A DNA stretch of 64,000 nucleotides, taken from assembly GCF_900188155.1 (NCBI RefSeq), contig NZ_FZOG01000010.1, forward strand, positions 1 through 64,000, written 5' to 3'. Below, in pieces: positions 51,991-60,655 of this stretch. The DNA comes from Pseudomonas segetis (lineage in GTDB: Bacteria > Pseudomonadota > Gammaproteobacteria > Pseudomonadales > Pseudomonadaceae). The notes under the pieces are model-generated. The model ran no database searches, was not told the DNA's origin, and was given only the letters and a program-made list of their open reading frames with translations. Within the stretch, counting starts at the first letter, position 1, and each line of letters opens with the position of its first letter. The position numbers were made by a program, and so were the translations under genes.

Positions 51991-54177
51991 ATGAGCTTCG
52001 GCGCCGATGAAGAAATTCTCCAGGATTTCCTGGTAGAGGCCGGCGAGATACTCGAACAATTGTCCGAGCAGTTGGTTGAGCTTGAGAGCCGCCCGGATGA
52101 TATGAATCTGCTCAATGCGATTTTTCGGGGATTTCACACAGTTAAAGGCGGTGCCGGTTTTCTCCAGCTCAATGAGTTGGTGGAGTGCTGTCATATTGCG
52201 GAAAACGTCTTCGATATCTTGCGTAAAGGTGAACGCCGGGTCGATTCGGAGTTGATGGACGTTGTGCTTGAGGCACTGGACGCCGTCAATGGCATGTTCA
52301 GTGAAGTACGCGAAGGTGTCACGCCCACTGCCGCGACCCCGGAGCTATTGGCTGCATTGGCCCAACTGGCTGAGCCAACGCCTGCTGCGGGCGTCGCCAG
52401 CCCTGCGCCAGTTGTTGCTGCGCCTGTTACTGCGCCGACTGCGGCAACCTCCAACGATATTACCGACAGCGAATTTGAACAGTTGCTCGACGCCCTTGAC
52501 GAAACGCCACAGCAGGTCGATGCCCCGGCTGCCAGTGATGAAATCACTGACGATGAATTCGAGTCGCTACTTGATCAATTGCACGGCAAGGGCCAGTTCG
52601 CCACAGGCGAGGCTTCAACCGCGCCAGCCAAGGCCGAGGCGGCGTTTCCTGAAGCTCCGGCTGCCGAATCAGCCAGTGATGAGATCACTGACGATGAGTT
52701 CGAGGCCTTGCTCGATCAGTTGCATGGCAAAGGCCAGTTCGTAGCGCCCAAGGTGGCTGAGCCTGCCGCTGCTTCTGAGCCAGTGGAAAGCGCCTCCACG
52801 CCGGCGGTTGCCAGCGATGAAATCAGCGACGACGAATTTGAAGCCTTGCTTGATGAGCTGCACGGCAAAGGCAAGTTTAGCGAGCCAGTTGCCAAGGTTG
52901 TCGGCTCCGACGTACAGCCTGCCCAGGCAACTGCGGCAGTCGCAAAGGTTGCACCAGCCCGAGCTGCGGCAGCTGCGCCGGCTCCTGAAAAGGCGGCTCC
53001 AGCCAACGAAGTGGAAACCACGGTTCGGGTTGATACCGCGCGCCTTGATGAAATCATGAACATGGTCGGTGAGCTGGTGCTGGTGCGTAATCGCCTGGTT
53101 CGCCTGGGTGCAAGCAGCAACGATGAGGCCATGGGCAAGGCGGTATCGAACCTGGATGTGGTCACTGCTGACTTGCAGACCGCGGTGATGAAAACCCGCA
53201 TGCAGCCCATCAAGAAGGTATTTGGTCGCTTTCCGCGACTGGTTCGCGACCTGGCCCGCAACCTGAAAAAAGAAATCAGCCTGGAGTTGATCGGCGAAGA
53301 AACCGACCTGGATAAAAACCTGGTCGAGGCCCTGGCCGACCCGCTGGTGCACTTGGTGCGCAATGCGGTTGACCACGGTATCGAGTCGCCCGCTGAGCGC
53401 GAGGCAGCAGGCAAGTCGCGTGGTGGCAAGGTGGTGTTGTCGGCCGAACAGGAAGGCGATCATATCCTGTTGATGATCACCGACGACGGCAAGGGCATGG
53501 ATGCCGACGTATTGCGTGCCAAGGCCGTCGAAAAGGGATTGTTGGAAAAAGACGCGGCAGACCGGCTCAATGAATTTGAATGCTACAACCTGATCTTTGC
53601 GCCCGGCTTCTCGACTAAAACCGAGATATCCGACGTGTCCGGCCGGGGTGTCGGCATGGATGTGGTCAAGACCAAGATTTCCCAGCTCAATGGCACGGTC
53701 AACGTGTTCTCGGTCAAGGGCCAGGGCTCGAAGATCGTGATCAAGGTGCCTTTGACCCTGGCGATCATGCCAACCTTGATGGTGATGCTGGCCGACCAGG
53801 CCTTTGCTTTTCCGCTGGTCAACGTCAACGAGATATTCCACCTCGACTTGTCGCGTACCAACATTGTTGATGGCCAGGAAGTGGTCGTGGTGCGGGAGAA
53901 GGCTTTGCCATTGTTCTACCTCAAGCGTTGGCTGGTAAAAGGCGCCGCGCATGAAGAACAACACGAAGGTCACGTTGTGATTTTGACTGTCGGCAGCCAG
54001 CGCATAGGCTTTGTGGTCGATCAGTTGGTGGGCCAGGAAGAAGTGGTGATCAAGCCGCTTGGCAAGATGCTTCAAGGCACGCCCGGCATGTCGGGTGCGA
54101 CCATCACGGGGGACGGGCGTATTGCGCTGATTCTCGATGTGCCGAGCATGCTCAAACATTACGCACGCCGCATGTGA
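51991..54177 (+). CDS. cheA: Chemotaxis histidine kinase CheA
   Basis: A 728-residue kinase. The P1 HPt domain has phosphorylated H49 in GFHTVKGGAGF. Residues 150-300 are a long Ala/Pro/Glu linker carrying four related motifs (D-I/E-ITDDEFE-LLDQLHGKGQF type) starting at residues 155, 183, 230 and 276; they resemble the LID region that ParP binds in polar flagellates. The P3 dimer helices begin near 344, the ATPase domain near 410-590 (N box LVHLVRNAVDHGIE), and the CheW-like P5 domain follows. It phosphorylates CheY and CheB. Confidence 0.96.
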   Translation: MSFGADEEILQDFLVEAGEILEQLSEQLVELESRPDDMNLLNAIFRGFHTVKGGAGFLQLNELVECCHIAENVFDILRKGERRVDSELMDVVLEALDAVNGMFSEVREGVTPTAATPELLAALAQLAEPTPAAGVASPAPVVAAPVTAPTAATSNDITDSEFEQLLDALDETPQQVDAPAASDEITDDEFESLLDQLHGKGQFATGEASTAPAKAEAAFPEAPAAESASDEITDDEFEALLDQLHGKGQFVAPKVAEPAAASEPVESASTPAVASDEISDDEFEALLDELHGKGKFSEPVAKVVGSDVQPAQATAAVAKVAPARAAAAAPAPEKAAPANEVETTVRVDTARLDEIMNMVGELVLVRNRLVRLGASSNDEAMGKAVSNLDVVTADLQTAVMKTRMQPIKKVFGRFPRLVRDLARNLKKEISLELIGEETDLDKNLVEALADPLVHLVRNAVDHGIESPAEREAAGKSRGGKVVLSAEQEGDHILLMITDDGKGMDADVLRAKAVEKGLLEKDAADRLNEFECYNLIFAPGFSTKTEISDVSGRGVGMDVVKTKISQLNGTVNVFSVKGQGSKIVIKVPLTLAIMPTLMVMLADQAFAFPLVNVNEIFHLDLSRTNIVDGQEVVVVREKALPLFYLKRWLVKGAAHEEQHEGHVVILTVGSQRIGFVVDQLVGQEEVVIKPLGKMLQGTPGMSGATITGDGRIALILDVPSMLKHYARRM

Positions 54178-54219
54178 CTGTCGCCCGCGCAGCTCTGCCT
54201 GCGCGGAAAAGGAGCTCTA

Positions 54220-55362
54220 ATGGCTGTAAAAGTATTGGTAGTGGATGACTCCGGTTTTTTTCGCCGTCGAGTCTCTGAAATCCTTTCCTCGGATCCGAAT
54301 ATTCAAGTCATCGGCACGGCAACCAATGGCCGTGAAGCGATCGATCAGGCGCAAAACCTCAAGCCTGATGTGATCACCATGGATTACGAAATGCCGATGA
54401 TGGATGGCATCACGGCAGTGCGTAATATCATGCAGCGCTGCCCAACACCGGTACTGATGTTTTCCTCGCTGACTCATGAAGGCGCTCGCGTCACGCTCGA
54501 TGCGCTGGATGCGGGTGCGGTTGATTTTTTGCCAAAGAATTTTGAGGATATCTCGCGCAACCCGGACAAGGTTCGCCAGCTGCTTTGCGAGAAAGTCCAC
54601 AGCATTGCACGCAGCAACAGGCGCAGCCTCAGCTCGGCACCGCCGGTTTCATCTGGGCAGGCGCCAACCACGGCTACTACAAGCGCGTTGCCCAGGCGTA
54701 GCAGTGCACCGCTTAGCAGCCCGGCACGTCCAGTTGTTGAACCCGCACGGCCTTCCGGGTCGCATAGCCATGCAGGTACTGGTGCCGCACCCAAGCAGCG
54801 GGCCTATAAACTGGTTGCGATCGGCACTTCAACCGGTGGCCCGGTGGCGCTGCAGCGCGTGCTCAGCCAGTTGCCTGCCAATTTTCCGGCACCGATCGTC
54901 CTGGTCCAGCACATGCCAGCGGCGTTCACCAAGGCTTTTTCCGAGCGACTGGACAAGCTCTGCCGCATCAGTGTCAAGGAGGCCGAGGACGGCGATTTGC
55001 TGCGCCCCGGCCTGGCGTTGCTGGCCCCCGGCGGCAAGCAAATGATGATTGACGCACGGGGTTCGGTACGGATCCTGCCGGGCGATGAGCGGCTTAACTA
55101 CAAACCCTGTGTCGACATTACCTTCGGCTCGGCGGCGCGTACCTATCATGACAAGGTGCTGGCGGTGGTACTCACCGGCATGGGCGCCGATGGCCGTGAA
55201 GGTGCACGCCTGCTCAAGCAGAATGGCAGCCAGGTGTGGGCCCAGGATGAAGCCAGCTGCGTGATTTACGGCATGCCAATGGCAGTGGTCAAGGCCAACC
55301 TGACCGATGCCGTCTACCCGCTGGATGATATCGGCCGGCACATTACCCAGGCCTGCATCTAA
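54220..55362 (+). CDS. cheB: Chemotaxis methylesterase CheB
   Basis: A 380-residue response-regulator enzyme. The receiver has D55 in TMDYEMPMMDG. A Ser/Pro/Ala-rich linker (about 130-190) joins it to the methylesterase domain with the triad S204 (GTSTGG), H231 (VQHMPAAF) and D324 (GMGADGREG). It removes methyl groups added by CheR, resetting receptors. Its stop overlaps the motC start by 1 base. Confidence 0.95.
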   Translation: MAVKVLVVDDSGFFRRRVSEILSSDPNIQVIGTATNGREAIDQAQNLKPDVITMDYEMPMMDGITAVRNIMQRCPTPVLMFSSLTHEGARVTLDALDAGAVDFLPKNFEDISRNPDKVRQLLCEKVHSIARSNRRSLSSAPPVSSGQAPTTATTSALPRRSSAPLSSPARPVVEPARPSGSHSHAGTGAAPKQRAYKLVAIGTSTGGPVALQRVLSQLPANFPAPIVLVQHMPAAFTKAFSERLDKLCRISVKEAEDGDLLRPGLALLAPGGKQMMIDARGSVRILPGDERLNYKPCVDITFGSAARTYHDKVLAVVLTGMGADGREGARLLKQNGSQVWAQDEASCVIYGMPMAVVKANLTDAVYPLDDIGRHITQACI

Positions 55363-56102
55363 TGGATGTCCTGAGCCTGATTGGCATCATCCTGGCGTTT
55401 GTCGCTATTTTGGGCGGCAACTACCTTGAGGGCGGCCATGCCGCCGCGCTGCTCAATGGTCCTGCGGCGCTTATCGTGATTGGCGGAACGCTGGGCGCTG
55501 CTTTCTTGCAGGCACCGATGAGTGTCTTCAAACGCTCGCTGGTCATTGTCCGCTGGATTATCTTCCCGCCGCGTATCGACTTGGCAGGCGGTATTGATCG
55601 CATCGTCAACTGGAGCCTGGTGGCGCGCAAGGAAGGTTTGCTCGGGCTTGAGTCGGTGGCTGACCTGGAGACCGACCCCTATGCCCGCAAAGGCTTGCAG
55701 TTGTTGGTCGATGGCGCCGAGCCCGAATCGATCCGCAGTGTGCTCGAGGTGGACCTGTACACCAAGGAAAGCCACGACATCCAGGCGGCCAAGGTATTCG
55801 AGAGCATGGGTGGCTATGCCCCGACCATTGGCATCATTGGTGCGGTAATGGGCTTGATCCATGTGATGGGCAACCTGGCCGATCCGAGCATGCTGGGCAG
55901 CGGGATCGCCGTCGCCTTCGTCGCGACCATCTATGGCGTGAGCTTTGCCAACCTGCTGCTGTTGCCCATCGGCAACAAGCTCAAAGCAATCGCCCAGCGC
56001 CAGACGCGTTATCGCGAAATGATCCTCGAAGGCATATTGTCGATTGCCGAGGGTGAGAATCCGCGTTCCATTGAATTGAAACTGCAAGGTTTCATGGATT
56101 AA
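55362..56102 (+). CDS. motC: Stator protein MotC (MotA family)
   Basis: A 246-residue MotA-type stator subunit with four membrane helices (near 4-22, 30-50, 146-168, 180-200) and a cytoplasmic loop. The block YAPTIGIIGAVMGLIHVMGNL near 149-169 is conserved. With MotD it forms the second stator of Pseudomonas, important at high viscosity and in swarming. MotA/MotB are not in this window. Confidence 0.92.
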   Translation: MDVLSLIGIILAFVAILGGNYLEGGHAAALLNGPAALIVIGGTLGAAFLQAPMSVFKRSLVIVRWIIFPPRIDLAGGIDRIVNWSLVARKEGLLGLESVADLETDPYARKGLQLLVDGAEPESIRSVLEVDLYTKESHDIQAAKVFESMGGYAPTIGIIGAVMGLIHVMGNLADPSMLGSGIAVAFVATIYGVSFANLLLLPIGNKLKAIAQRQTRYREMILEGILSIAEGENPRSIELKLQGFMD

Positions 56103-56113
56103 TGGAGTGAGAC

Positions 56114-56980
56114 ATGGCTCGCCGTCGCCATCAGGAAGAACACGAAAACCATGAGCGCTGGCTAGTCTCCTATGCTGACTTCATCACCTTGTTGTTTGCG
56201 TTTTTTGTGGTGATGTATTCGATCTCATCGGTCAACGAAGGCAAGTACAAGATTCTTTCGCAGACCCTTACCGGTGTGTTCAACCAGCCTGATCGATCGA
56301 TCAAGCCAATTCCGGTGGGTGAAGAACGGCCAAGGACCACCGAGCCTGATCTTTCGCTGGTCGATGAAGATGTTACTCAAGCACCGCAAGACTCCCTGCA
56401 AAGTATTTCCGAGAGCATTACTGCAGCTTTTGGGGACCTGATCGCCAGTGATCAGTTGAAGGTGCGCGGCAATGAGTTATGGATTGAAATCGAGCTGAGT
56501 TCAAGTTTGCTGTTCTCCAGTGGCGACGCGCTGCCCAGCGATGCGGCCTTCGATATTGTCGAGAAGGTTGCCAAGATTTTGGCACCCTACGGCAACCCGG
56601 TTCATGTCGAGGGCTTTACCGATAATCAGCCGATTCATACGGCGCAGTTCCCGAGTAACTGGGAGCTTTCCGCTGCGCGGGCCGCAAGTATTGTGCGGAT
56701 GCTGGCACTCGATGGGGTCAACCCATCGCGCATGGCTTCGGTGGGCTATGGCGAGTTTCAGCCCGTGGCCGATAATGCGACCAGTGAAGGGCGGGCGCGA
56801 AACCGCCGGGTGGTTTTGGTAATCTCGCGTAACCTCGATGTGCGCCGTGGTATCAGTGGCGTTGGCAGTTCCCGGGCACAACCTGACAATGCGTTACGCA
56901 ACGCTGGCACGCAACCTGCACCATCACCGATGGTTCAGGCGTCGCAGGGCGGTGCCGTCAAATCATCGTCGCCGAATTGA
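56114..56980 (+). CDS. motD: Stator protein MotD (MotB family)
   Basis: A 288-residue proton-channel and peptidoglycan-anchor subunit. One helix near 17-38 holds the proton-carrying D22 (SYADFITLLFAFFVVMYS). The C-terminal OmpA-like domain (about 130-240) has VHVEGFTDNQPIHTAQFPSNWELSAARA. A Pro/Ser-rich tail ends the protein. Confidence 0.93.
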   Translation: MARRRHQEEHENHERWLVSYADFITLLFAFFVVMYSISSVNEGKYKILSQTLTGVFNQPDRSIKPIPVGEERPRTTEPDLSLVDEDVTQAPQDSLQSISESITAAFGDLIASDQLKVRGNELWIEIELSSSLLFSSGDALPSDAAFDIVEKVAKILAPYGNPVHVEGFTDNQPIHTAQFPSNWELSAARAASIVRMLALDGVNPSRMASVGYGEFQPVADNATSEGRARNRRVVLVISRNLDVRRGISGVGSSRAQPDNALRNAGTQPAPSPMVQASQGGAVKSSSPN

Positions 56981-57034
56981 TCGGGCGACACTAGGTCCTG
57001 CGCAGGCAATCCCTGTGGTGGGCGGAAGAGCAGA

Positions 57035-57823
57035 ATGAGAGTTTGGGCAGTAGCCAATCAAAAAGGTGGTGTCGGTAAGACCACTTCATCCATTGCGCTG
57101 GCAGGTCTTTTGGCCGATGCCGGCAAGCGTGTGATTGTGGTCGATCTCGATCCTCATGGCTCAATGACAAGCTATTTTGGGCACGATCCGGACAGCTTGG
57201 CGCACAGTGCATTTGATTTGTTCCTGCATCAGGGCGTGGTGCCCGAAGGGCTGCCTAAACAGTTGCTCCTGCCCACCAGCCATGAGCAGATCGCCTTGCT
57301 GCCTTCCAGTACCGCATTGGCCACGCTTGAGCGACAGTCGCCCGGCCAGAATGGGTTGGGCCTGGTTGTCTCCAAGGCGCTGGCCCAGCTGTGGGGTGAA
57401 TTTGACTACGCCATTATCGACAGTCCGCCGTTGCTCGGCGTCTTGATGGTCAATGCCCTGGCCGCCAGTCAGCAATTGGTGATCCCGGTGCAGACAGAGT
57501 TTCTTGCCGTCAAAGGCCTTGAGCGTATGGTCAGCACCCTGGCGATGATCAACCGTTCACGCAAGCAGGCACTGCCTTACACCATTGTGCCAACCTTGTT
57601 TGACCGTCGTACGCAGGCTTCGATGTCGACCTTGCGCCTGTTGCGAAACACTTACCCGGATAATTTGTGGCAGGCCTATATTCCTGTCGATACCCGCCTG
57701 CGTGATGCCAGCCGGGCAGGGCAGACACCTTCGCAGTTTGATGCCAAGAGTCGCGGCACCCTGGCTTACCGAGCCTTGCTCAAGCATTTGCTGGCACACC
57801 AGTTGTCTGCGCAGGTGGCGTGA
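57035..57823 (+). CDS. parC: Polar chemotaxis ParA-type ATPase (ParC-like)
   Basis: A 262-residue ParA/MinD ATPase with Walker A NQKGGVGKTTSSIALA near 8-23 and VVDLDPHGSMTSYF near 39-52. It lies between motD and a CheW-domain gene, exactly where ParC lies in polar flagellates. ParC gathers chemotaxis arrays at the pole through ParP. The name follows context and family. Confidence 0.85.
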   Translation: MRVWAVANQKGGVGKTTSSIALAGLLADAGKRVIVVDLDPHGSMTSYFGHDPDSLAHSAFDLFLHQGVVPEGLPKQLLLPTSHEQIALLPSSTALATLERQSPGQNGLGLVVSKALAQLWGEFDYAIIDSPPLLGVLMVNALAASQQLVIPVQTEFLAVKGLERMVSTLAMINRSRKQALPYTIVPTLFDRRTQASMSTLRLLRNTYPDNLWQAYIPVDTRLRDASRAGQTPSQFDAKSRGTLAYRALLKHLLAHQLSAQVA

Positions 57824-57910
57824 TATGCCGCTATTTTTTGCAAACGGCTGCTCAAGTCTGCCAGGCTCGCTGCCGATAAAGGCTACAGATTCTTTTTGCG
57901 GATATTCACT

Positions 57911-58753
57911 ATGAGCGCGCCTGCCACCACCACAGTTCCACAACTGGCGCTGCAGTCCTATCTGGACAGCTTGCTTCAGGACGCGTCGTTGGAATTGGCG
58001 GCGAGCGTAAGCCTGGATGAATTCGAAGCCGCCGTGCGCGAAGAGCAGGCGCGTGACGCCAGCACTGCGCCACAACCGCTGCTGACACTGGCGCCAGAGA
58101 TGCCGCCCGAGGTCGAGTCAGCCAATGAGCTGCCCGAGGCGGTGGCGCCAATGGCCTTGCTCGAACTGCCCGAAGCCTTGGAGCCCGCGCCGCCAGCCCC
58201 CATCGTCGAGCCTATCGTTGATCTGTACAAGCCGTCGTCCGCTGCCACCTTTGAGCCGGCCCTGGCGGAAGATGGACGGCCGCAGTGGGCGCAGGAACCC
58301 TTTGAGTGCCTGTTGTTCGATGTGGCCGGTTTGACGCTGGCTGTACCGCTGGTATGCCTCGGTTCGATTTATCCACTTGAAGGCCATGACCTGACGCCAT
58401 TGTTCGGCCAGCCGGACTGGTTTCTCGGCATTCTGCCCTGCCAGGCGGGCAACCTTAAGGTGCTGGACACTGCGCGCTGGGTAATGCCTGACCGTTATCG
58501 CGACGATTTTCGCCAGGGCCTGCAATTTGTAATTTCGGTCCAGGGTTACGAGTGGGGGCTGGCGGTGCATCAGGTCAGCCGCTCGATTCGCCTTGATCCC
58601 AACGAAATCAAATGGCGTAGCCAGCGTTCGCAGCGACCCTGGCTGGCGGGTACGGTAATAGAACACATGTGCGCGTTGCTTGATGTCTCGGCCTTGGCTG
58701 AGTTGATCACCAGCGGCGCAGCCAAGCGGTTGGTCAATGGCCAGGTACATTAA
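57911..58753 (+). CDS. parP: CheW-domain array-anchoring protein (ParP-like)
   Basis: A 280-residue protein. The N-terminal half (1-125) is Ala/Pro/Glu-rich and includes SLDEFEAAVREEQARD from residue 34, similar to the CheA linker motif. The C-terminal half (about 130-275) is CheW-like: FECLLFDVAGLTLAVPLVCLGSIYPLEGHDLTPLFGQPDWFLGILP. ParP ties CheA and receptors to the ParC system and stops CheA loss from arrays. The ATG at 57911 (MSAPATT) is used. Confidence 0.85.
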   Translation: MSAPATTTVPQLALQSYLDSLLQDASLELAASVSLDEFEAAVREEQARDASTAPQPLLTLAPEMPPEVESANELPEAVAPMALLELPEALEPAPPAPIVEPIVDLYKPSSAATFEPALAEDGRPQWAQEPFECLLFDVAGLTLAVPLVCLGSIYPLEGHDLTPLFGQPDWFLGILPCQAGNLKVLDTARWVMPDRYRDDFRQGLQFVISVQGYEWGLAVHQVSRSIRLDPNEIKWRSQRSQRPWLAGTVIEHMCALLDVSALAELITSGAAKRLVNGQVH

Positions 58754-58806
58754 TCATTTTCAATCGGGCAATGGCTCGAAACCGATCATTCCAAGAGGCT
58801 AGGAAT

Positions 58807-59286
58807 ATGAATAAAAGCTCTGCTCAAGGTGCTGAGGATCCAATCCTGCAATGGGTAACATTCCGCCTGGATAACGAAAGTTACGGCATCAATGTCATGC
58901 AGGTGCAGGAAGTGCTGCGCTATTCGGAGATTGCACCTGTCCCGGGTGCGCCTTCCTATGTCCTGGGCATTATCAACCTGCGTGGTAACGTGGTGACGGT
59001 GATCGACACCCGCCAGCGTTTCGGCCTGGCGCCTGCGGACATTACCGATAACACCCGCGTGGTGATTATCGAAGCCGACAAGCAGGTTGTGGGCATTCTG
59101 GTCGACAGTGTTGCCGAAGTTGTTTATCTGCGACAGTCTGAGGTCGAGACGGCGCCCAATGTGGGCAATGACGAGTCCGCCAAGTTCATCCAGGGCGTAT
59201 GCAACAAAAATGGCGAGTTGCTGATCCTGGTCGAGTTGGACAAGATGATGACTGAAGAAGAGTGGTCGGAGCTGGAGTCAATTTGA
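58807..59286 (+). CDS. cheW: Chemotaxis coupling protein CheW
   Basis: A 159-residue SH3-like adaptor joining CheA to receptors. The core reads LQWVTFRLDNESYGINVMQVQEVLRY near 13-38 and VPGAPSYVLGIINLRGNVVTVIDTRQRFGL near 44-73. The ATG at 58807 (MNKSSAQG) has a GGAAT-type site; an upstream frame extension lacks support. Confidence 0.94.
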   Translation: MNKSSAQGAEDPILQWVTFRLDNESYGINVMQVQEVLRYSEIAPVPGAPSYVLGIINLRGNVVTVIDTRQRFGLAPADITDNTRVVIIEADKQVVGILVDSVAEVVYLRQSEVETAPNVGNDESAKFIQGVCNKNGELLILVELDKMMTEEEWSELESI

Positions 59287-59694
59287 ATGATGCTTGAAGC
59301 CGCACTGGTGGTAATGGCCCTGATCAGCGTTGCATTGATCGGTGCTTGCGTGTGGCTGTATTCCCAGCTCAAGAGCAGTGCTGCACTTCAACAGGAGCGC
59401 GATGCCGCACGAGACCAGCGGATCAAGGATCTAAGCAAGCGCCTGGACACTTATCTCACAGGCAGTATTCGCATGGGCGAGGAGTTGCATGAGTTGCGCC
59501 AGACTGTGGCGCCGCTGCCTGACAAGGTCAGCCAGATGGAACAGCGCGATCCGGCTAATTTATCCTTCACCCAGGCGGCTCGCCTGGTAGGGCTGGGTGC
59601 CAGTGTCGATGATCTGACCCAGTCTTGCGGCCTGAGCAAGGCTGAAGCTGAACTGGTTAGCAAGCTGCATCAGGCCAAGTCGGGCCAGTTATAA
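59287..59694 (+). CDS. DUF2802 membrane-anchored protein
   Basis: A 135-residue protein with an N-terminal helix (about 5-27) and a cytoplasmic coiled coil (about 30-90), then a C-terminal helix-turn-helix-like segment TQAARLVGLGASVDDLTQSCGLSKAEAELVSKLHQ near 95-129. DUF2802 genes regularly follow cheW in Pseudomonas; the function is not known to me. It begins directly after the cheW stop, so it is translated with it. The topology suggests a regulator or assembly factor at the membrane. Confidence 0.85.
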   Translation: MMLEAALVVMALISVALIGACVWLYSQLKSSAALQQERDAARDQRIKDLSKRLDTYLTGSIRMGEELHELRQTVAPLPDKVSQMEQRDPANLSFTQAARLVGLGASVDDLTQSCGLSKAEAELVSKLHQAKSGQL

Positions 59695-59813
59695 ACCCTT
59701 GTCTGACTCAGTGGTTGCCCTGTTTTCAAGCCTGATAAAGCAATAACAACGCCACCTTTACAGTTAAATTCCCCTTCTTTTGTTTAGTTTCGCTGGTTCT
59801 TAGCGCGATGCAT

Positions 59814-59836
59814 TGCTAGTTAAAACGTTCCTAGCA
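59814..59836. promoter_or_regulatory. Inverted repeat upstream of the rhodanese gene
   Basis: TGCTAG (59814-59819) and CTAGCA (59831-59836) with an 11-base spacer, 53 bases before the gene. The AT-rich gap around it may be a promoter region; no sigma class was assigned. Confidence 0.3.
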
Positions 59837-59888
59837 TTCGACCCCGGTTACCTAAGCTGTTAGTAAGCGAGTAGTAACAGGGGGCTTT

Positions 59889-60350
59889 ATGACTAGGTTA
59901 CTGGCGGTATTGATGATGTTGAGCATGGGGTTTCCGGTGATGGCCCAGCAAGTGCCGGAAACCATAGCGGGAGCGAGCACCATTAATGTCCTGCAGGCTC
60001 GAATCCTCTACGAGCAAGGCGCAATGTTTGTCGATGTACGTCCCTTGCGCGAGTGGTCCTGGGGCCATGTGCAGGGCGCTGCGCACCTGGACATCGATAC
60101 CCGCTTTGCGCACCTGGCGACCGCTGACATTGCGCGCGACACGCCCTTGGTCGTCTATTGCGACAACGATTTCAGTCAGCGCAGCGCCGAGGCCGTACGC
60201 AAGGCCGTCAGCTGGGGTTACAGCCAGGTGTATTTCTTTCGCAGTGGCTATTTTGCCTGGCAGTTGCTCGATTTCCCGCTGGATAAGGGCGAGAGTAATG
60301 ATTCGCAGTTGTATGCCATGTCATACGGGTTCAAGCGCTTGACCGACTAA
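59889..60350 (+). CDS. Exported rhodanese-like protein
   Basis: A 153-residue single-domain rhodanese with a Sec signal peptide (residues 1-19, cleaved near VMAQ). The domain has MFVDVRPLREWSWGHVQGAAHLDI near 46-69 and catalytic C91 in VVYCDNDFSQRSAEAV. The loop after Cys91 is longer than the usual six-residue loop (Arg at +7), which changes substrate fit. It likely moves sulfur in the periplasm; any link to flagella or to cytochrome c maturation nearby is unproven. Confidence 0.85.
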   Translation: MTRLLAVLMMLSMGFPVMAQQVPETIAGASTINVLQARILYEQGAMFVDVRPLREWSWGHVQGAAHLDIDTRFAHLATADIARDTPLVVYCDNDFSQRSAEAVRKAVSWGYSQVYFFRSGYFAWQLLDFPLDKGESNDSQLYAMSYGFKRLTD

Positions 60351-60655
60351 CTATCCAAGGGGCTATCCGGTGGGCCTGAATTGAAGCCTGCCGGGCATTT
60401 CCCCTTGAGATGCCAGGCAAAGGCAATGATCTCGGCGATGCAGCGGTAGAGTTCTTCAGGAATGCTGTCGCCAAGTTCCAGGCGAGCAAGCAGGCGCACC
60501 AGCTCGGCATTTTCGTAAATGGGCACTTCGTACTCGCGGGCTATCGCCAGGATCGCTTCGGCCAGCTCATCGTCGCCCTTGGCGCTGAGCGTGGGGGCCT
60601 GCTGGCCGTCGTAGTTCAGGGCGATCGCTTGGCGGGGCTTGTTGTGCTTGCTCAT
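60347..60655 (-). CDS. Orphan FlhB C-terminal-like protein (FhlB type)
   Basis: A 102-residue protein matching the FlhB/YscU cytoplasmic domain after its cleavage site: AIALNYDGQQAPTLSAKGDDELAEAILAIAREYEVPIYENAELVRLLARLELGDSIPEELYRCIAEIIAFAWHL aligns with FlhB from its AVALKY segment. It has no membrane helices and no NPTH motif. Proteins of this type can partly replace the FlhB C-domain in export switching. The start overlaps the upstream FliK-like stop by 4 bases (ATGA). It converges with the rhodanese gene, overlapping by 4 bases at their ends. Confidence 0.85.
   Translation of the reverse strand: MSKHNKPRQAIALNYDGQQAPTLSAKGDDELAEAILAIAREYEVPIYENAELVRLLARLELGDSIPEELYRCIAEIIAFAWHLKGKCPAGFNSGPPDSPLDS

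Noticed and set aside
52669..54159. A 496-codon open frame antisense to cheA
   Set aside because: It lies fully opposite a well-supported gene, its translation is His/Gln/Arg-rich with no recognisable domain, and there is no ribosome site. Such frames are common opposite GC-rich genes with strong third-base bias.
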